NCBI GenBank assembly: GCA_016841265.1
Contig: JAENZL010000019.1
Location: 2,288-53,328 of the forward strand
Direction: 5' to 3'
Length of the DNA: 51,041 nucleotides
Source: Methanobacteriota archaeon
GTDB lineage: Archaea; Halobacteriota; Methanosarcinia; Methanosarcinales; Methanosarcinaceae
Below are positions 15,876 to 25,480 of this stretch, one piece after another. Within the stretch, counting starts at the first letter, position 1; every line of letters begins with the position of its first letter. A program made the translations under genes and the position numbers. The notes beneath the pieces were generated by a model. The model made no database searches. It had not been told where the DNA came from and saw only the letters and a program-made list of their open reading frames with translations.

Positions 15876-16994
15876 ATGAAGTTTAATCAACCCTATGACG
15901 GAGTTAGCCAGCTGATTGAAAGCCGCTGGAAGATCGCAGCGGCTCTGGTGATAGCTGTGCTTTTGTATTTTGCCTTTTTAATCATGATCCCTCTGGCAGA
16001 CGGGGTCGTGCTGGGGCTGGTGTTTGCTTATATTGCCAGACCTATCCGCATGAAGTTCAAAAGGTATAAGAAATTAGGGTCGCTGGTAGCCAGTACCTGC
16101 ATCTTCGTTCCCATCATATTCATTGTCGGAGCAGGTGTTGTTGAGATCCTGCACCAGATTTCCTGGATCATTGACAACCAGACTGTGGTCATAGGCGGTA
16201 TCTTTGATTTTGTGGGTGCTCTGGAAATCCCGGCGAGGTACCTCGATCAGATTAATTCGGCTGTATGGTCTCTTTTTTCCTCGCTTCTCCCTGCAATCGG
16301 GGGGATTGGAATTATTTCCTATGCCCAGAGCATAAGTTTGTTCGTAATAAATTTCATCGTTTCCATAGTCCTCTGCTATTTTCTGCTTTCTGACGGGGAC
16401 AGGCTTTACTGCGCCTTCCTTGCAGTCGTGCCTGAGGAATATCAGGGTACCGTAAACAGGTATGCATCCCACCTGGACCTGATCCTGACCGGCGTCTTCA
16501 TAGGAAACGCCTATGCGGCCCTGATCGTAAGTGTGACTTCCGTTGTGGTTTTCTATGCTTTCGGGCTCTCCCATGTGCTTGCGCTTGCAACCCTTATCTT
16601 CATGGCGTCGATAATTCCTCTCTTTGCAGGGTATATGGTGCTCGTCCCCCTGACGGTGCTGCGCTACTTTGACCAGGGTTTCGAGAGCGCGCTCATCTTC
16701 TTCGTGGTTTCCTCTCTTGTCATCTACGGCCCCCCCGAACTGATCCTCCGCCCCTACCTGACCAGTCTAAAGTCCAACATCCATCCCATGTTCCTGATGC
16801 TTGCCTTCCTGGGAGGGGCTTTTGTTGGCGGAGTTGCGGGCTTTTTTGCAGCTCCGATCCTGCTCGGGGCTCTGGTGGCAGCGTACAGGGTTTACCAGGA
16901 GACCATGCACCCCGAGCTTATGGAAAAAGCCGACCCAAACCTCAAGAACCTGGGATACAACTGTAAGAAAGAGACATGTGAAAAGGCGCCGTAA
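15876..16994 (+). CDS. AI-2E family transporter-like membrane protein
   Basis: A 372-aa integral membrane protein of the AI-2E transporter (PF01594, PerM/YdiK-like) superfamily, with about seven to eight hydrophobic segments. Family features are the N-terminal helix pair with DGVVLGLVFAYIARPI near residues 47-62, a middle soluble segment, the FLLSDGDR-type turn near 169, and the C-terminal GPPELILRPYLTSLKSNIHPMF region near 285-310. Members export small molecules or ions, some acting as Na+/H+ antiporters; quorum-signal transport should not be assumed in an archaeon. The start ATG has GAGG eight bases upstream. A MITE-like element ends 30 bp before the gene. Confidence 0.8.
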   Translation: MKFNQPYDGVSQLIESRWKIAAALVIAVLLYFAFLIMIPLADGVVLGLVFAYIARPIRMKFKRYKKLGSLVASTCIFVPIIFIVGAGVVEILHQISWIIDNQTVVIGGIFDFVGALEIPARYLDQINSAVWSLFSSLLPAIGGIGIISYAQSISLFVINFIVSIVLCYFLLSDGDRLYCAFLAVVPEEYQGTVNRYASHLDLILTGVFIGNAYAALIVSVTSVVVFYAFGLSHVLALATLIFMASIIPLFAGYMVLVPLTVLRYFDQGFESALIFFVVSSLVIYGPPELILRPYLTSLKSNIHPMFLMLAFLGGAFVGGVAGFFAAPILLGALVAAYRVYQETMHPELMEKADPNLKNLGYNCKKETCEKAP

Positions 16995-17999
16995 AGAGCT
17001 TGTGCAGTGAAGAGTCTTTTTTTTCTTTTTTTTCTTTTCCTGCAAAAGGGAAATAGTCCGGAAAAGGGGAATTTAAAGGCAAGTATGACCTGCATTTTCC
17101 TGGAAGATTGGCGCTTTGGAAAATCCGGGGAGTTACCTGAGGCCCTGAAAGCTATCGGTATTCTCCCTAACTGAGCCGGGATCCAATGATGCTATTTGAT
17201 CTGGTTTTTAATGCCGGGCAATCCCTTTTCATGAAGTTTAATTCAAAAAATTTAACGGCATTGAATATTTTTATACCTTTATAATATTCACTTTAATTAA
17301 AGTGTTTTAGGGGAGCATTGAATTTGAAGCGATTATGATATATATTTTCATGTACTTATAAAAAAACGTAGATTGAGAGTTAAAGGGTTTCCTCTCAATC
17401 TCATGGGTTGGATCATTGGTAGGAGCCGGAAAGTGGGAACATCGGGCTCCTATCCACTACTTAAATAATAATTTTCTCATCGCCTTCCTGTTTTTTCTAA
17501 CGTTTTTATTTAAAATAAAACTTGTGAGCGATTCTAAAAAAAATTTGAATCTCATGGAGTTCTATGCCGCACTTATTTTTGGCCACACAGCAAGCGATTT
17601 GATAAAATACCGTAATCTATTTTCAGTCACGGTTCTGTTGAGTTCCCTGTCTCGGGGAGTTCCTGGATCCGGAAAGTTCCTGGACCGGGGTGTACTACGT
17701 ATCATATCTTCTTCCAAAAACATCAGCGGTTTTGAATTTTGCTGGAATTTTATCGGAATTTTGCCGGAATTTTGCCGGACCCATGTCTCTGTGAACGGAA
17801 ATATTCCGGTAAAAGGGATTGCTTTATATCACTGTACGCTGTTAGCACTGTCATATATTCTTACTTCATTTTCGGAAACCTGAACAGGCCCGCTGTGCAG
17901 GCCGCATGCTCCCAAAAGGCATGCAATCAAAAAATTAATCAACAACCCTAACTTTATCTGGAACTTGACTTCAGTGGTTCCGAGAGCACAGGTGATTCA
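16995..17999. other. 1-kb intergenic region upstream of thrS
   Basis: AT-rich DNA with TATA-like stretches near 17262-17285 and 17354-17365, a hairpin at 17371-17400, and a short repeat of the type ggaattttgcc around 17740-17780. A 155-codon ORF (17416-17883, TTG start) lacks a Shine-Dalgarno sequence and shows no family pattern, so it is not called. Confidence 0.5.
17371..17400 (+). other. 9-bp stem hairpin in the thrS upstream region
   Basis: GATTGAGAG and CTCTCAATC form a perfect stem with a 12-base loop. It begins 10-15 bp after a TATA-like acttataaaaaa, so it could be the start of a small RNA or an operator-like inverted repeat. Confidence 0.35.
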
Positions 18000-19913
18000 A
18001 TGCAATTATTGCTTATTCATTCTGATTATATCGAATACGAAACCAAAAAACAGACTCCGGTAGCTGAAAAAATCGAAGACTCCTTAAAGTCCGGAAGGCT
18101 TGAAGAGGCCCTCACCGCGTTCATGGCTGTGGAGAGTGCAGACGAGACGAACCCCGAAGAAACAATCGGAAAGGCGGTCTCGGAAATCGAAAAGGTTGCA
18201 TCCCAGGTCAAGACCGACCGGATAATGCTCTATCCTTACGCTCACTTAAGCTCGGACCTTTCTTCCCCGAAAGTGGCGGTTAATGTCCTGAAAGGCATCG
18301 AAGCTGCCCTTTCCGCTAAGTATGAGGTCAAGCGCGCTCCCTTCGGCTGGTACAAGGCTTTCAAGATAAGCTGCAAGGGCCACCCCCTCTCCGAACTGTC
18401 CCGGACCATCCGGCCTGAGGGGGCAGCTCCGGCCGTATGCGGGGAAAAGGTTGTTGTAGCTGAAGAAAAGGAAGAAGTAGTTTCCGAAGCCCTGAAAGCT
18501 GAAGGTAGCGCGAGGTCTTACTGGCGCATCCTGACCCCTGACGGGGAACTCCATGAGATCGAAGGCTTCGACCTTTCTCCTTACCCGAAACTTCAGGATT
18601 TTGTGAATTATGAGATTTCCAAGAGCAGGGCAGTAAAGGAAGCCCCGCCCCATGTGGAACTCATGCGCAGGCTCGAACTTGCAGACTACGAACCGGGGTC
18701 CGATTCCGGGAACATGCGCTACTATCCCAAGGGCAGGCTCATCAAGTCCCTGATGGAAAACTACGTGCTTGATGTAGCATCCGAATTCGGGGCAATGGAA
18801 GTGGAAACTCCCCTGATGTACGACATGAACCACCCGACCCTGAAAAAATACCTGGACCGCTTCCCGGCAAGGCAGTACTCCATCGAGTCGGACAAGCGCC
18901 ACATGTTCCTGCGTTTTGCAGCCTGCTTCGGGCAGTTCCTGATGAACCACGACATGACGATCTCTTACAAGAACCTCCCCCTGAAGATGATCGAAATGAC
19001 CCGCTACAGTTTCAGGAAGGAACAGCGGGGAGAACTCGTGGGTCTCAGAAGGCTCAGGGCTTTTACAATGCCGGATATGCACTCCCTCTGCTCGGACATG
19101 GGTCAGGCCGTGGACCAGTTCATGCAGCAGTACAAGCTCTGCATCAGCGTCCTTGATAACATGGGGATCGATCTCGATGACTACGAGGTTGCAATCCGTT
19201 TCACGAAAGACTTTTACGAGTCTAACAGGGATCTGGTTAACTCCATGGTAAAAACCGTGGACAAACCCGTGCTCGTGGAAATGTGGGACACCCGTTTCTT
19301 CTACTTCGTGCTCAAGTTCGAGTTCAATTTCGTAGATGCCCTTGCCAAGGCAAGCGCCCTTTCCACCGTCCAGATCGATGTGGAAAACGCCGAACGTTAC
19401 GATATCTCTTACATTTCCTCCGAAGGCAAGGCCGAAAGGCCCACAGTACTCCACTGCTCCCCCAGTGGGGCAATCGAGCGCTGCATCTACGCCCTCCTTG
19501 AAAAAGCCGCCATGGAAACCGAAAAAGGGAAAGTACCCATGTTCCCGGTCTGGCTCTCCCCTACTCAGGTCAGGATCATCACTATCTCCGAAAAACAAAT
19601 GGACTTTGCAGAAGAAGTTTCAAAGAAGCTGGGCTGCAGGGTGGACATTGATGACAGGGAACTTTCCATCGGGAAAAAGATCAGGGAAGCTGGCAGGGAA
19701 TGGGTCCCCTATGTAGTGGTTATCGGGGATACGGAAGTCGAGGAAGGCACGATCAACGTGACCATAAGGGCCGAATCCGAACAGAAGAAGCCCATGAAAG
19801 TCCAGATGACCCCGGAAGAACTCAAAGAAAGGATCGGGGCAGAAACCGCAGGCAAGCCGTACAAAGGGCTGCCGCTTGCAAAATACCTCTCGGAAAGACC
19901 GAAGTTCCTTTAA
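18000..19913 (+). CDS. thrS: Threonyl-tRNA synthetase, archaeal type
   Basis: This 637-aa class II synthetase charges tRNA-Thr in the cytosol. Residues 1-145 match the archaeal N-terminal editing domain, related to D-aminoacyl-tRNA deacylase, which removes misattached serine; it replaces the bacterial TGS/SAD editing module. The catalytic core follows, with [17 protein letters not shown] near 240, the zinc cysteine in FAACFGQF near 310, motif 2 ([20 protein letters not shown]), the second zinc ligand in MPDMHSLC, and motif 3 ([17 protein letters not shown]). The anticodon-binding domain is about residues 525-637. The ATG has AGGTG seven bases upstream. Length fits archaeal ThrRS. It is monocistronic, with a likely terminator at the stop codon. 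Confidence 0.95.
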   Translation: MQLLLIHSDYIEYETKKQTPVAEKIEDSLKSGRLEEALTAFMAVESADETNPEETIGKAVSEIEKVASQVKTDRIMLYPYAHLSSDLSSPKVAVNVLKGIEAALSAKYEVKRAPFGWYKAFKISCKGHPLSELSRTIRPEGAAPAVCGEKVVVAEEKEEVVSEALKAEGSARSYWRILTPDGELHEIEGFDLSPYPKLQDFVNYEISKSRAVKEAPPHVELMRRLELADYEPGSDSGNMRYYPKGRLIKSLMENYVLDVASEFGAMEVETPLMYDMNHPTLKKYLDRFPARQYSIESDKRHMFLRFAACFGQFLMNHDMTISYKNLPLKMIEMTRYSFRKEQRGELVGLRRLRAFTMPDMHSLCSDMGQAVDQFMQQYKLCISVLDNMGIDLDDYEVAIRFTKDFYESNRDLVNSMVKTVDKPVLVEMWDTRFFYFVLKFEFNFVDALAKASALSTVQIDVENAERYDISYISSEGKAERPTVLHCSPSGAIERCIYALLEKAAMETEKGKVPMFPVWLSPTQVRIITISEKQMDFAEEVSKKLGCRVDIDDRELSIGKKIREAGREWVPYVVVIGDTEVEEGTINVTIRAESEQKKPMKVQMTPEELKERIGAETAGKPYKGLPLAKYLSERPKFL

Positions 19914-19927
19914 ACTTCCGGTTTTTT
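19898..19927 (+). terminator. Likely terminator after thrS
   Basis: ACCGAAG (19898-19904) pairs with CTTCCGGT (19915-19922) with one bulged base, spanning the stop codon, and is followed by a T6 run. Confidence 0.5.
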
Positions 19928-20060
19928 CCATTTTTCCCTTTATTCCTTTATAGAGCCAGGGTTAAAATGTAAGAATCCCTGCTCTTTCTTTAAGTTTTTC
20001 TTTGTAATCCGGAATAATTTATATATCTCTCCGATCAATTAATTGAATATCAGTTGTAAC

Positions 20061-20218
20061 TGAATTTTAGTTTAATTGAATCTTAGTTTAATTGAATTTT
20101 AGTTTAATTGAATTTTAGTTTAATTGAATTTTAGTTTAATTGAATTTTAGTTTAATTGAATCTTAGTTTAATTGAATCTTAGTTTAATTGAATTTTAGTT
20201 TAATTGAATCTTAGCTTA
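20061..20218. repeat. 16-bp tandem repeat, about 10 copies
   Basis: The unit TGAATTTTAGTTTAAT recurs every 16 bases with occasional T-to-C change (TGAATCTTAG). It is extremely AT-rich and lies between thrS and the helicase gene. Confidence 0.95.
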
Positions 20219-20375
20219 CTTTTGGCGATAAACCCTTGATTATACTTTCTGAATGGTATGGATAAGGGGCCGGACAGATTGTGGGATTATTTTTCAATAT
20301 TTTTCGTTTGTGTGCGGTATTAATACCGTTTACCGGAAGGCTGTTTGATAGCCTTTGCATTGATTCCAGGAAAAT

Positions 20376-20495
20376 CCCAAAAAGCATGATTCATTTAGAG
20401 AAGCGCAGGGACCCGGTGTACCGCAATTACCAGGGGGACACACGGACACGCCCAAAAAGCATGCTCCATTTAGAGAAGCGCAAGGACAGCGTATA
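20376..20495 (+). repeat. Direct repeat of about 45 bp, 75-bp offset
   Basis: 20376-20420 and 20451-20495 share CCCAAAAAGCATG, CATTTAGAGAAGCGCA and GGAC. The 75-bp offset is 25 codons, so the duplication is in frame within the 71-codon ORF and repeats the peptide PKSM(I/L)HLEKR(R/K)D. Confidence 0.8.
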
Positions 20496-20496
20496 A

Positions 20497-22797
20497 ATGA
20501 CAATTTCAGGTAAGGCCGTGGTCGGCATGGAAACCGTTGAACTGGAACCTTTACGGAAAGATAAGCAGAGGATCTTTGAAGATATCCTGCAGTATTTCGA
20601 GACTCAGCAGAGGGGCTACATCAAGGTCCCCACGGGCTGGGGAAAGACCTTCCTCTCAAAGCATATCATGAATAAATACTATGAGGAGGGAAAGTTCGTG
20701 CTTTTCCTTGTCTCGAAAAATAATCAGCTCCTGACCCAGACCTATTACGATAGGAAAAAGGACCGTCCCCTTTTCCCAAACAGTGCTATCCTTTCCTCGG
20801 CACACAAGACCGATCGAGATGAGCTTCTGAATAAACTGAAGGAATTTGAGACAAGGGAAGAGAAAGGAAATGATAAAGGGGGGATAAAAGGAAAGCAGGT
20901 GAAGGAAAGTAATGAAAACGCCGAAGGTTTTGTGCTCTTTGCTTCTCTCCAGACCGTGCTCGGAAAGCAAAGTGCGGAGATCAAAGCCCTGCTTCTGGAA
21001 TATGCCGACCTTGTGATAGTGGACGAGATCCACAATTTCATCAACAACAGGGGCAATGATTTCCTGAACGCGTTTGGGGACCGTCCCCGGGTCCTGGGGA
21101 TGACCGCGACCCCGTTCCAGGGGGTTGTGGGAAACGTCAAGTTCGTGGACGAGATTTCCGGGGACATGCGGGAGGTCTACGCTAAAAGTTTGCCCGAATG
21201 TATCCTGGACGAAGAACTGGCTAACCTGAAGTATACGATTGCCGAGAGCAGCGAAGACATCCTGGAGGTCTTTGACTTTGAAAAAGGCCTGGCAGAACTT
21301 GATCGGCAGGACCTTTTTCTGGACTGCAGCACCGCAGATAAAATTAAGAAAGTTATCAGGCGGACCGGGCTTGCAAAAGAGGTGTACGAGTCCAAAATCC
21401 GGAGGGGAAATGCAAAGACCCTGGTTTTCTGCGCCCCGGTCCGGAAACAGGTCTACGGGGTTGGCAGCGAGGGCGAGAAGATTAACGCCTTCCACGCCAA
21501 GCTCGCATCAGCAATCTTCAATGAGGAAATCGCCGCCGAAGAGTTCGAAAATGATCCGGACCCCGTACTTCCCCTGAGTTTCGACAACTACGCCGCGCCC
21601 GGGATTTTCAAGGCTGCGGCTTTTATCTCTTCGGAACTCTCAAAGGATGAACAAAAAGCCCTCCTCGAAGCTTTCAGGGACCCGGAAAAGGCTCCTTTTA
21701 TCCTCTGCACCGTGGGCATGCTGATTGAGGGCTTCGATTTTCCTGCCCTTGAAGCCCTTGTCCTCCTCAGGCCCACTCTCAGTATGCGCCTTTTCGAGCA
21801 GCAGCTAGGAAGGGTAACCCGGCTCTCCCCGGAAACGGGCAAAAAGAGGGGAAATATCTTCGAAATTGCCGACAACATCGATTCCCTCTACCAGCACTTC
21901 GGAGATGGGGTTTTCGGAGGGGAGAAAGTCGAGCAGATCCAGATGCTCCAGCCTGAAATCCGCCTTGAGGAACTCTTCTCCGAAGGGGATGCCGCCCGGG
22001 CAATCAGGGAAGGGAGAATCGAGCTGAAAAAGATCGATTTCAGTGCCGGTAAAAAAGGTCCTGGCGGGGAAAAACGTGGAGGAAAAGGTGGAGGAAAAGG
22101 GAGTGGCAGAGGTAAATCCGAAGGTTCGGAACTCGTGGAGGTCCCTGTACGCCTCCCGCCAACAGCTCTCCGGGTCAGGTATTATTCCCGCCTGCTGGCT
22201 TTGACCGAGGAAAGAGACATTGGGGCTTTTGAGAGGGAAAAACGGGAACTCATGCGCGGAGCTCTCAGGTTCAGGCTCCGGGATGCCGGGGATGCCGGGG
22301 AACTTGTCGAACTGGTCGCTTTCGTCAACAAACTCAAGCGGGAAGCCTACGAAGACCGTCGCCTTAAAGACACCTCAAGAAAGCACAAGCCAAAAGTCTT
22401 TGGGGAAGTGGAATGGCTCCTGAAACTCCAGGCCCTAAACTCCCTCAAATATTCCAGTAAACACCTATCCTATCAGGAAAAAGGCAGGATCCTGAAGACC
22501 TTGGGCTTCGAACCCGATTTCAGACGGATAGACAGCTTCCGGCTCAAATGCCTGAAAATCGGTTCCGCCCAGAAGACCCTTCCCGAACTCCTGAAAGTGC
22601 TCGGCTTCGTGCATCGCCTCTCCTCGGAAGAAACCTACCAGTTCCTGGACAAAAAGAAAAAAGAACAGTGGAAACGCGAATTCATGCCCGCGGTCTACTG
22701 GGGCTTCTGCTTCATTGAAGACTCCCCCGAGCTCAAGGAGCTATTCGAGTCCACGGAATGGGACCGCAGGGTTAAGAATATAATCAGGCAGAAATGA
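20497..22797 (+). CDS. SF2 DEAD/DEAH-box helicase
   Basis: A 766-aa superfamily 2 helicase, predicted to use ATP to translocate on or unwind nucleic acid. Visible motifs: Q-like RKDKQRIFEDI near 20-30; Walker A VPTGWGKTF near 48-56; motif II VDEIHNF near 174-180; motif III MTATPF near 201-206; and motif VI QQLGRVTRLSP near 435-445. The layout resembles the helicase part of restriction-type (ResIII) enzymes. After the helicase core comes a Gly/Lys-rich linker (GGEKRGGKGGGKGSGRGK, about 523-542) and a basic C-terminal helical region with no nuclease motif recognised. Start may be 20497 or the ATG at 20527; neither has a strong Shine-Dalgarno sequence. Its GC content matches the chromosome core rather than the AT-rich island downstream. 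Confidence 0.82.
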   Translation: MTISGKAVVGMETVELEPLRKDKQRIFEDILQYFETQQRGYIKVPTGWGKTFLSKHIMNKYYEEGKFVLFLVSKNNQLLTQTYYDRKKDRPLFPNSAILSSAHKTDRDELLNKLKEFETREEKGNDKGGIKGKQVKESNENAEGFVLFASLQTVLGKQSAEIKALLLEYADLVIVDEIHNFINNRGNDFLNAFGDRPRVLGMTATPFQGVVGNVKFVDEISGDMREVYAKSLPECILDEELANLKYTIAESSEDILEVFDFEKGLAELDRQDLFLDCSTADKIKKVIRRTGLAKEVYESKIRRGNAKTLVFCAPVRKQVYGVGSEGEKINAFHAKLASAIFNEEIAAEEFENDPDPVLPLSFDNYAAPGIFKAAAFISSELSKDEQKALLEAFRDPEKAPFILCTVGMLIEGFDFPALEALVLLRPTLSMRLFEQQLGRVTRLSPETGKKRGNIFEIADNIDSLYQHFGDGVFGGEKVEQIQMLQPEIRLEELFSEGDAARAIREGRIELKKIDFSAGKKGPGGEKRGGKGGGKGSGRGKSEGSELVEVPVRLPPTALRVRYYSRLLALTEERDIGAFEREKRELMRGALRFRLRDAGDAGELVELVAFVNKLKREAYEDRRLKDTSRKHKPKVFGEVEWLLKLQALNSLKYSSKHLSYQEKGRILKTLGFEPDFRRIDSFRLKCLKIGSAQKTLPELLKVLGFVHRLSSEETYQFLDKKKKEQWKREFMPAVYWGFCFIEDSPELKELFESTEWDRRVKNIIRQK

Positions 22798-23287
22798 AGG
22801 GCGAGGGGAGAAGTGGGTTTCAGGAAAGGAGGGTAAGGTTTTGGGCAAAAATGAGATTCAGGGCAAAAATGACCAGGCAATTAGAATTGTTCAACTGTGT
22901 ATTTTATAGATTAGTAGTAAACAGAGTCAATCATATTTTACAGAACTTTCGCTACACTGCCAAAATCAATAACTAAAAACATGAAAGGGTCATATGAACC
23001 TATCTTAGTTCCGCATTTTTAAGCACATAACTGCCGCTTGATGTCGAATTATGTGCTTAAACTTAAGCATATCGTACGCAAGGTATAATCTCTAAAACCG
23101 TAACATCCGACCTCACAGATTTGCGCAGAAATATATATGCGCCTAAAAAGGCGGAAGTTAGGATCAAGGCAAACAACTCTGGTAGGATTCAGAAAATTTC
23201 TTTCTGAATGGAGTGTCAAGAAAGAATTAAAAAGTAAATAATTTATTCATTGAAGAGAAATTCATTCATGTCTTAGGAAGTGATAGG
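22798..23287. other. Intergenic boundary before the AT-rich island
   Basis: Composition becomes AT-rich from about 22880. The region holds a 13-bp perfect inverted repeat (23018-23061), a TATA-like aaatatatat near 23128-23137, and the Shine-Dalgarno AGGAAGTGA for the next gene. No gene is seen. Confidence 0.5.
23018..23061. promoter_or_regulatory. 13-bp perfect inverted repeat upstream of the EACC1-caspase-tubulin cluster
   Basis: TTTAAGCACATAA (23018-23030) and TTATGTGCTTAAA (23049-23061) are exact reverse complements separated by 18 bases. It lies about 65 bp upstream of a TATA-like sequence and 225 bp upstream of the first island gene. It could be an operator or a terminator-like hairpin. 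Confidence 0.5.
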
Positions 23288-23716
23288 TTGGAAGAGGTTA
23301 CTGAGAATCCTGATTTTCAAATTAATATGAAATCTGATGAAGTGGAAGAGTTTTCTGAATTTTGGCAGGATCAGTGCTATAAACTGTATAGTTCAATTAA
23401 AACGAGTTTACCTGAAGGTTCAATCGAGCATACGATAAAAGGGGGAGATGAAGGAGACAGGCTTGATAGAATTGATTTGTACAGCACGTTGGTAGTTTTC
23501 GGTGTAACTTTAAAGATATTTCGCAATGTAGTTCTGGATTTTATAAAAAGCTGGCTGAAATACAGGCCTAAAGCTCAGATTATTCTTGGTTGTGAAAAAG
23601 ATCCTCAAATAATAATTGACAATTTATCTTTACCTGAATTAGAAAAGTTTCTGCAAAAAAACCAGTATCTAAAAATCTGTGAAGCTTTAAAACTATTTAG
23701 GGATTCTAAAAAGTAA
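23288..23716 (+). CDS. Small EACC1-like protein (effector-associated component)
   Basis: A 142-aa protein. Its order of elements, an acidic N-terminal helix, a mid-protein hydrophobic helix (VVFGVTLKIFRNVVLDFIKSWLKYR, about residues 75-99), a beta-hairpin rich in Ile/Val (QIILGCEKDPQIIIDN) and a closing amphipathic helix (LPELEKFLQ), resembles the EACC1 components described from prokaryotic conflict systems, which are encoded next to caspase- or trypsin-like effectors. The match is by pattern only. It starts at TTG with AGGAAGTGA just upstream; the next in-frame ATG would remove 13 residues. It ends 12 bases before the caspase gene, so the two are probably co-transcribed. AT-rich codon use sets it apart from the helicase upstream. 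Confidence 0.6.
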   Translation: MEEVTENPDFQINMKSDEVEEFSEFWQDQCYKLYSSIKTSLPEGSIEHTIKGGDEGDRLDRIDLYSTLVVFGVTLKIFRNVVLDFIKSWLKYRPKAQIILGCEKDPQIIIDNLSLPELEKFLQKNQYLKICEALKLFRDSKK

Positions 23717-23728
23717 TGGGTAAATTAC

Positions 23729-25480
23729 ATGTCTGGAAAGAGACTCGGGCTTGTAATAGGAAACAACTATCCAGGTTCAGAGAATGAGTTAAAATTTGCA
23801 GTAGCTGATGCTCTACAAATGAAAGAAGTTCTTCTGAACAAAGATATATGTGGATTTGATCAAGTTGAGAAATCCATAAATGAACCATGCTTAGAGGCAA
23901 AAATTAAAGCTGAAAAAATTTTTAGTTCAGCAGGTGCGAATGATCTAGTTTTAATTTACTTCTCAGGGCACGGGAAAAAGCTGGATTTCAATAGTGAGCT
24001 TTGCATGCTTTTTAAAGATACATGTGAAGAAGCTTTGCTGGCAACTTCCTTCACTTTTGGATTCATTAATGAAATCAGAAAATATCCTCAGTTAAGGTCA
24101 GTTGTTATAGTCCTTGATTGTTGCTACAGTGGTGTTGCTGATATTAGAGGTGATGACCTTACTGATGCTTTTAAATACTGCTCTGGAATCGGTACCGTTC
24201 TACTTACCTCAACAGGAAAAACGGGTTCCATGTCTGCAAAAGAAGATAAGGACTTGGAACATGGAGTTTTTACCCACTTCCTTCTCGAAGGTTTAGAAAC
24301 AGGTTCAGTAGCTACTAATAACGATGGATACATTTCTATCGATGACCTTTACAAGTACGCTCGCGATAAAACAACAGAAAGGTGTTCACAATCTCCTAAA
24401 ATGGGTGGAAACATCGAAGGAGACATATTCATTGGGAAAAATCCCATGAAAATTATTGAAATTGAATACAATGAAAAAAAGAGCAAATTGATACGCGAAT
24501 ATTCTGGAATGCTTAAAGCCCCTATAACGAATGTATCTTTGACGATTCTAAAGAATAAGTATTACGAACCTTCATTACTGGGACCTCACGATGTGACTAT
24601 TCTCTCCAACCTTGAATCTCTTCTGAATGGAGAAGTTTCGCCCGAAAATTACACTGATATTGTTTGTTTCTGGAAAGGCATTGGTAATGGAGCCTCTGAT
24701 CAAAAAAATTCAATTCCACAAAGCCCAATGGTTGGATTTTTTGCTGAAGAAAAAAACGAATCCCCGGAAATAGACGAAGAATACGAAACTTCTGACATAT
24801 TTACAAGTAAAACTACAGGCATGAAATTCATAAAAATTCTCGAGGGGGATTTCATGATGGGGTCAAAGGAATATCACAATGAGAAACCTGTGCATAAAGT
24901 AAAAATCACTAAACCGTTCTATTTAGGCAGGTATCCTGTGACTAAAAAACAGTGGACAAAGGTAATGGACAGCACTCCCTCACATTTTGAAGGTGGCAAT
25001 AATCCTGTTGAGCTGGTTTCTTGGGATGATGTTCAGAATTTCATCAAAAAGTTAAACCAGATGGAGAGTACTGATAAATACCGCTTGCCTTCGGAATCTG
25101 AATGGGAATATGCATGTCGTGCTGACACTACAACAATATATTACTTTGGGGATGATGAATCAAAACTTGGCGGTTATGCATGGTATTCTGGCAACTCTGG
25201 CAGAAGGACTCATCCAGTAGGTATGAAGAAACCAAATTCCTGGGGACTTTATGATATGAATGGTAATGTTTGGGAATGGGTTCAAGACATACGGCATGAT
25301 GATTACGATGGTGCTTCTTCTGACGGGAGTGCATGGGAAGATGGAAATAGTTCCCGCCGTGTGTTACGGGGCGGCAGCTGGAGCAACTTAGCTAGGGGCT
25401 GCCGGTCTGCAAGTCGCAATTACCGTCGCCACGATTACCGCAAAGATAACTTAGGTTTTCGTGTCCTTAGGGAAATTTAA
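23729..25480 (+). CDS. Caspase-like (C14) protease fused to FGE/SUMF-type domain
   Basis: A 583-aa predicted effector. Residues 1-235 form a caspase/metacaspase-like domain with RLGLVIGNNYP at the start, the catalytic histidine in YFSGHGK (His81) and the catalytic cysteine in LDCCYSG (Cys132). A helical linker covers about 240-360. Residues 365-583 are a formylglycine-generating-enzyme/C-type-lectin-fold domain (MKFIKILEGDFMMGS, RLPSESEWEYACR, GLYDMNGNVWEWVQD, RVLRGGSW, GFRVLRE). The paired cysteines expected of active FGE are not evident, so this part is probably a recognition module. The last 40 codons are more GC-rich than the rest, and the RVLRGGSW...GFR ending is the type diversified by diversity-generating retroelements in other genomes. 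No reverse transcriptase was seen here. Confidence 0.82.
   Translation: MSGKRLGLVIGNNYPGSENELKFAVADALQMKEVLLNKDICGFDQVEKSINEPCLEAKIKAEKIFSSAGANDLVLIYFSGHGKKLDFNSELCMLFKDTCEEALLATSFTFGFINEIRKYPQLRSVVIVLDCCYSGVADIRGDDLTDAFKYCSGIGTVLLTSTGKTGSMSAKEDKDLEHGVFTHFLLEGLETGSVATNNDGYISIDDLYKYARDKTTERCSQSPKMGGNIEGDIFIGKNPMKIIEIEYNEKKSKLIREYSGMLKAPITNVSLTILKNKYYEPSLLGPHDVTILSNLESLLNGEVSPENYTDIVCFWKGIGNGASDQKNSIPQSPMVGFFAEEKNESPEIDEEYETSDIFTSKTTGMKFIKILEGDFMMGSKEYHNEKPVHKVKITKPFYLGRYPVTKKQWTKVMDSTPSHFEGGNNPVELVSWDDVQNFIKKLNQMESTDKYRLPSESEWEYACRADTTTIYYFGDDESKLGGYAWYSGNSGRRTHPVGMKKPNSWGLYDMNGNVWEWVQDIRHDDYDGASSDGSAWEDGNSSRRVLRGGSWSNLARGCRSASRNYRRHDYRKDNLGFRVLREI

Larger units (their letters stand above)
19914..20496. 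other. Intergenic region with 16-bp array and duplicated 45-bp segment
   Basis: The first part is the 16-bp AT-rich array (20061-20218). The second holds a duplicated segment (20376-20495) that lies in a 71-codon ORF (20281-20496, GTG start, AAGGGG 11 bases upstream) ending directly at the helicase ATG. The ORF has no recognised family and is only a weak candidate. Confidence 0.45.

Noticed and set aside
17416-17883. 155-codon ORF upstream of thrS
   Set aside because: It starts with TTG, lacks a Shine-Dalgarno sequence, has no family-like pattern and runs through a simple repeat (ggaattttgcc).
18246-19598. 450-codon ORF antisense to thrS
   Set aside because: A shadow frame rich in His, Phe and Gly opposite a well-recognised synthetase.
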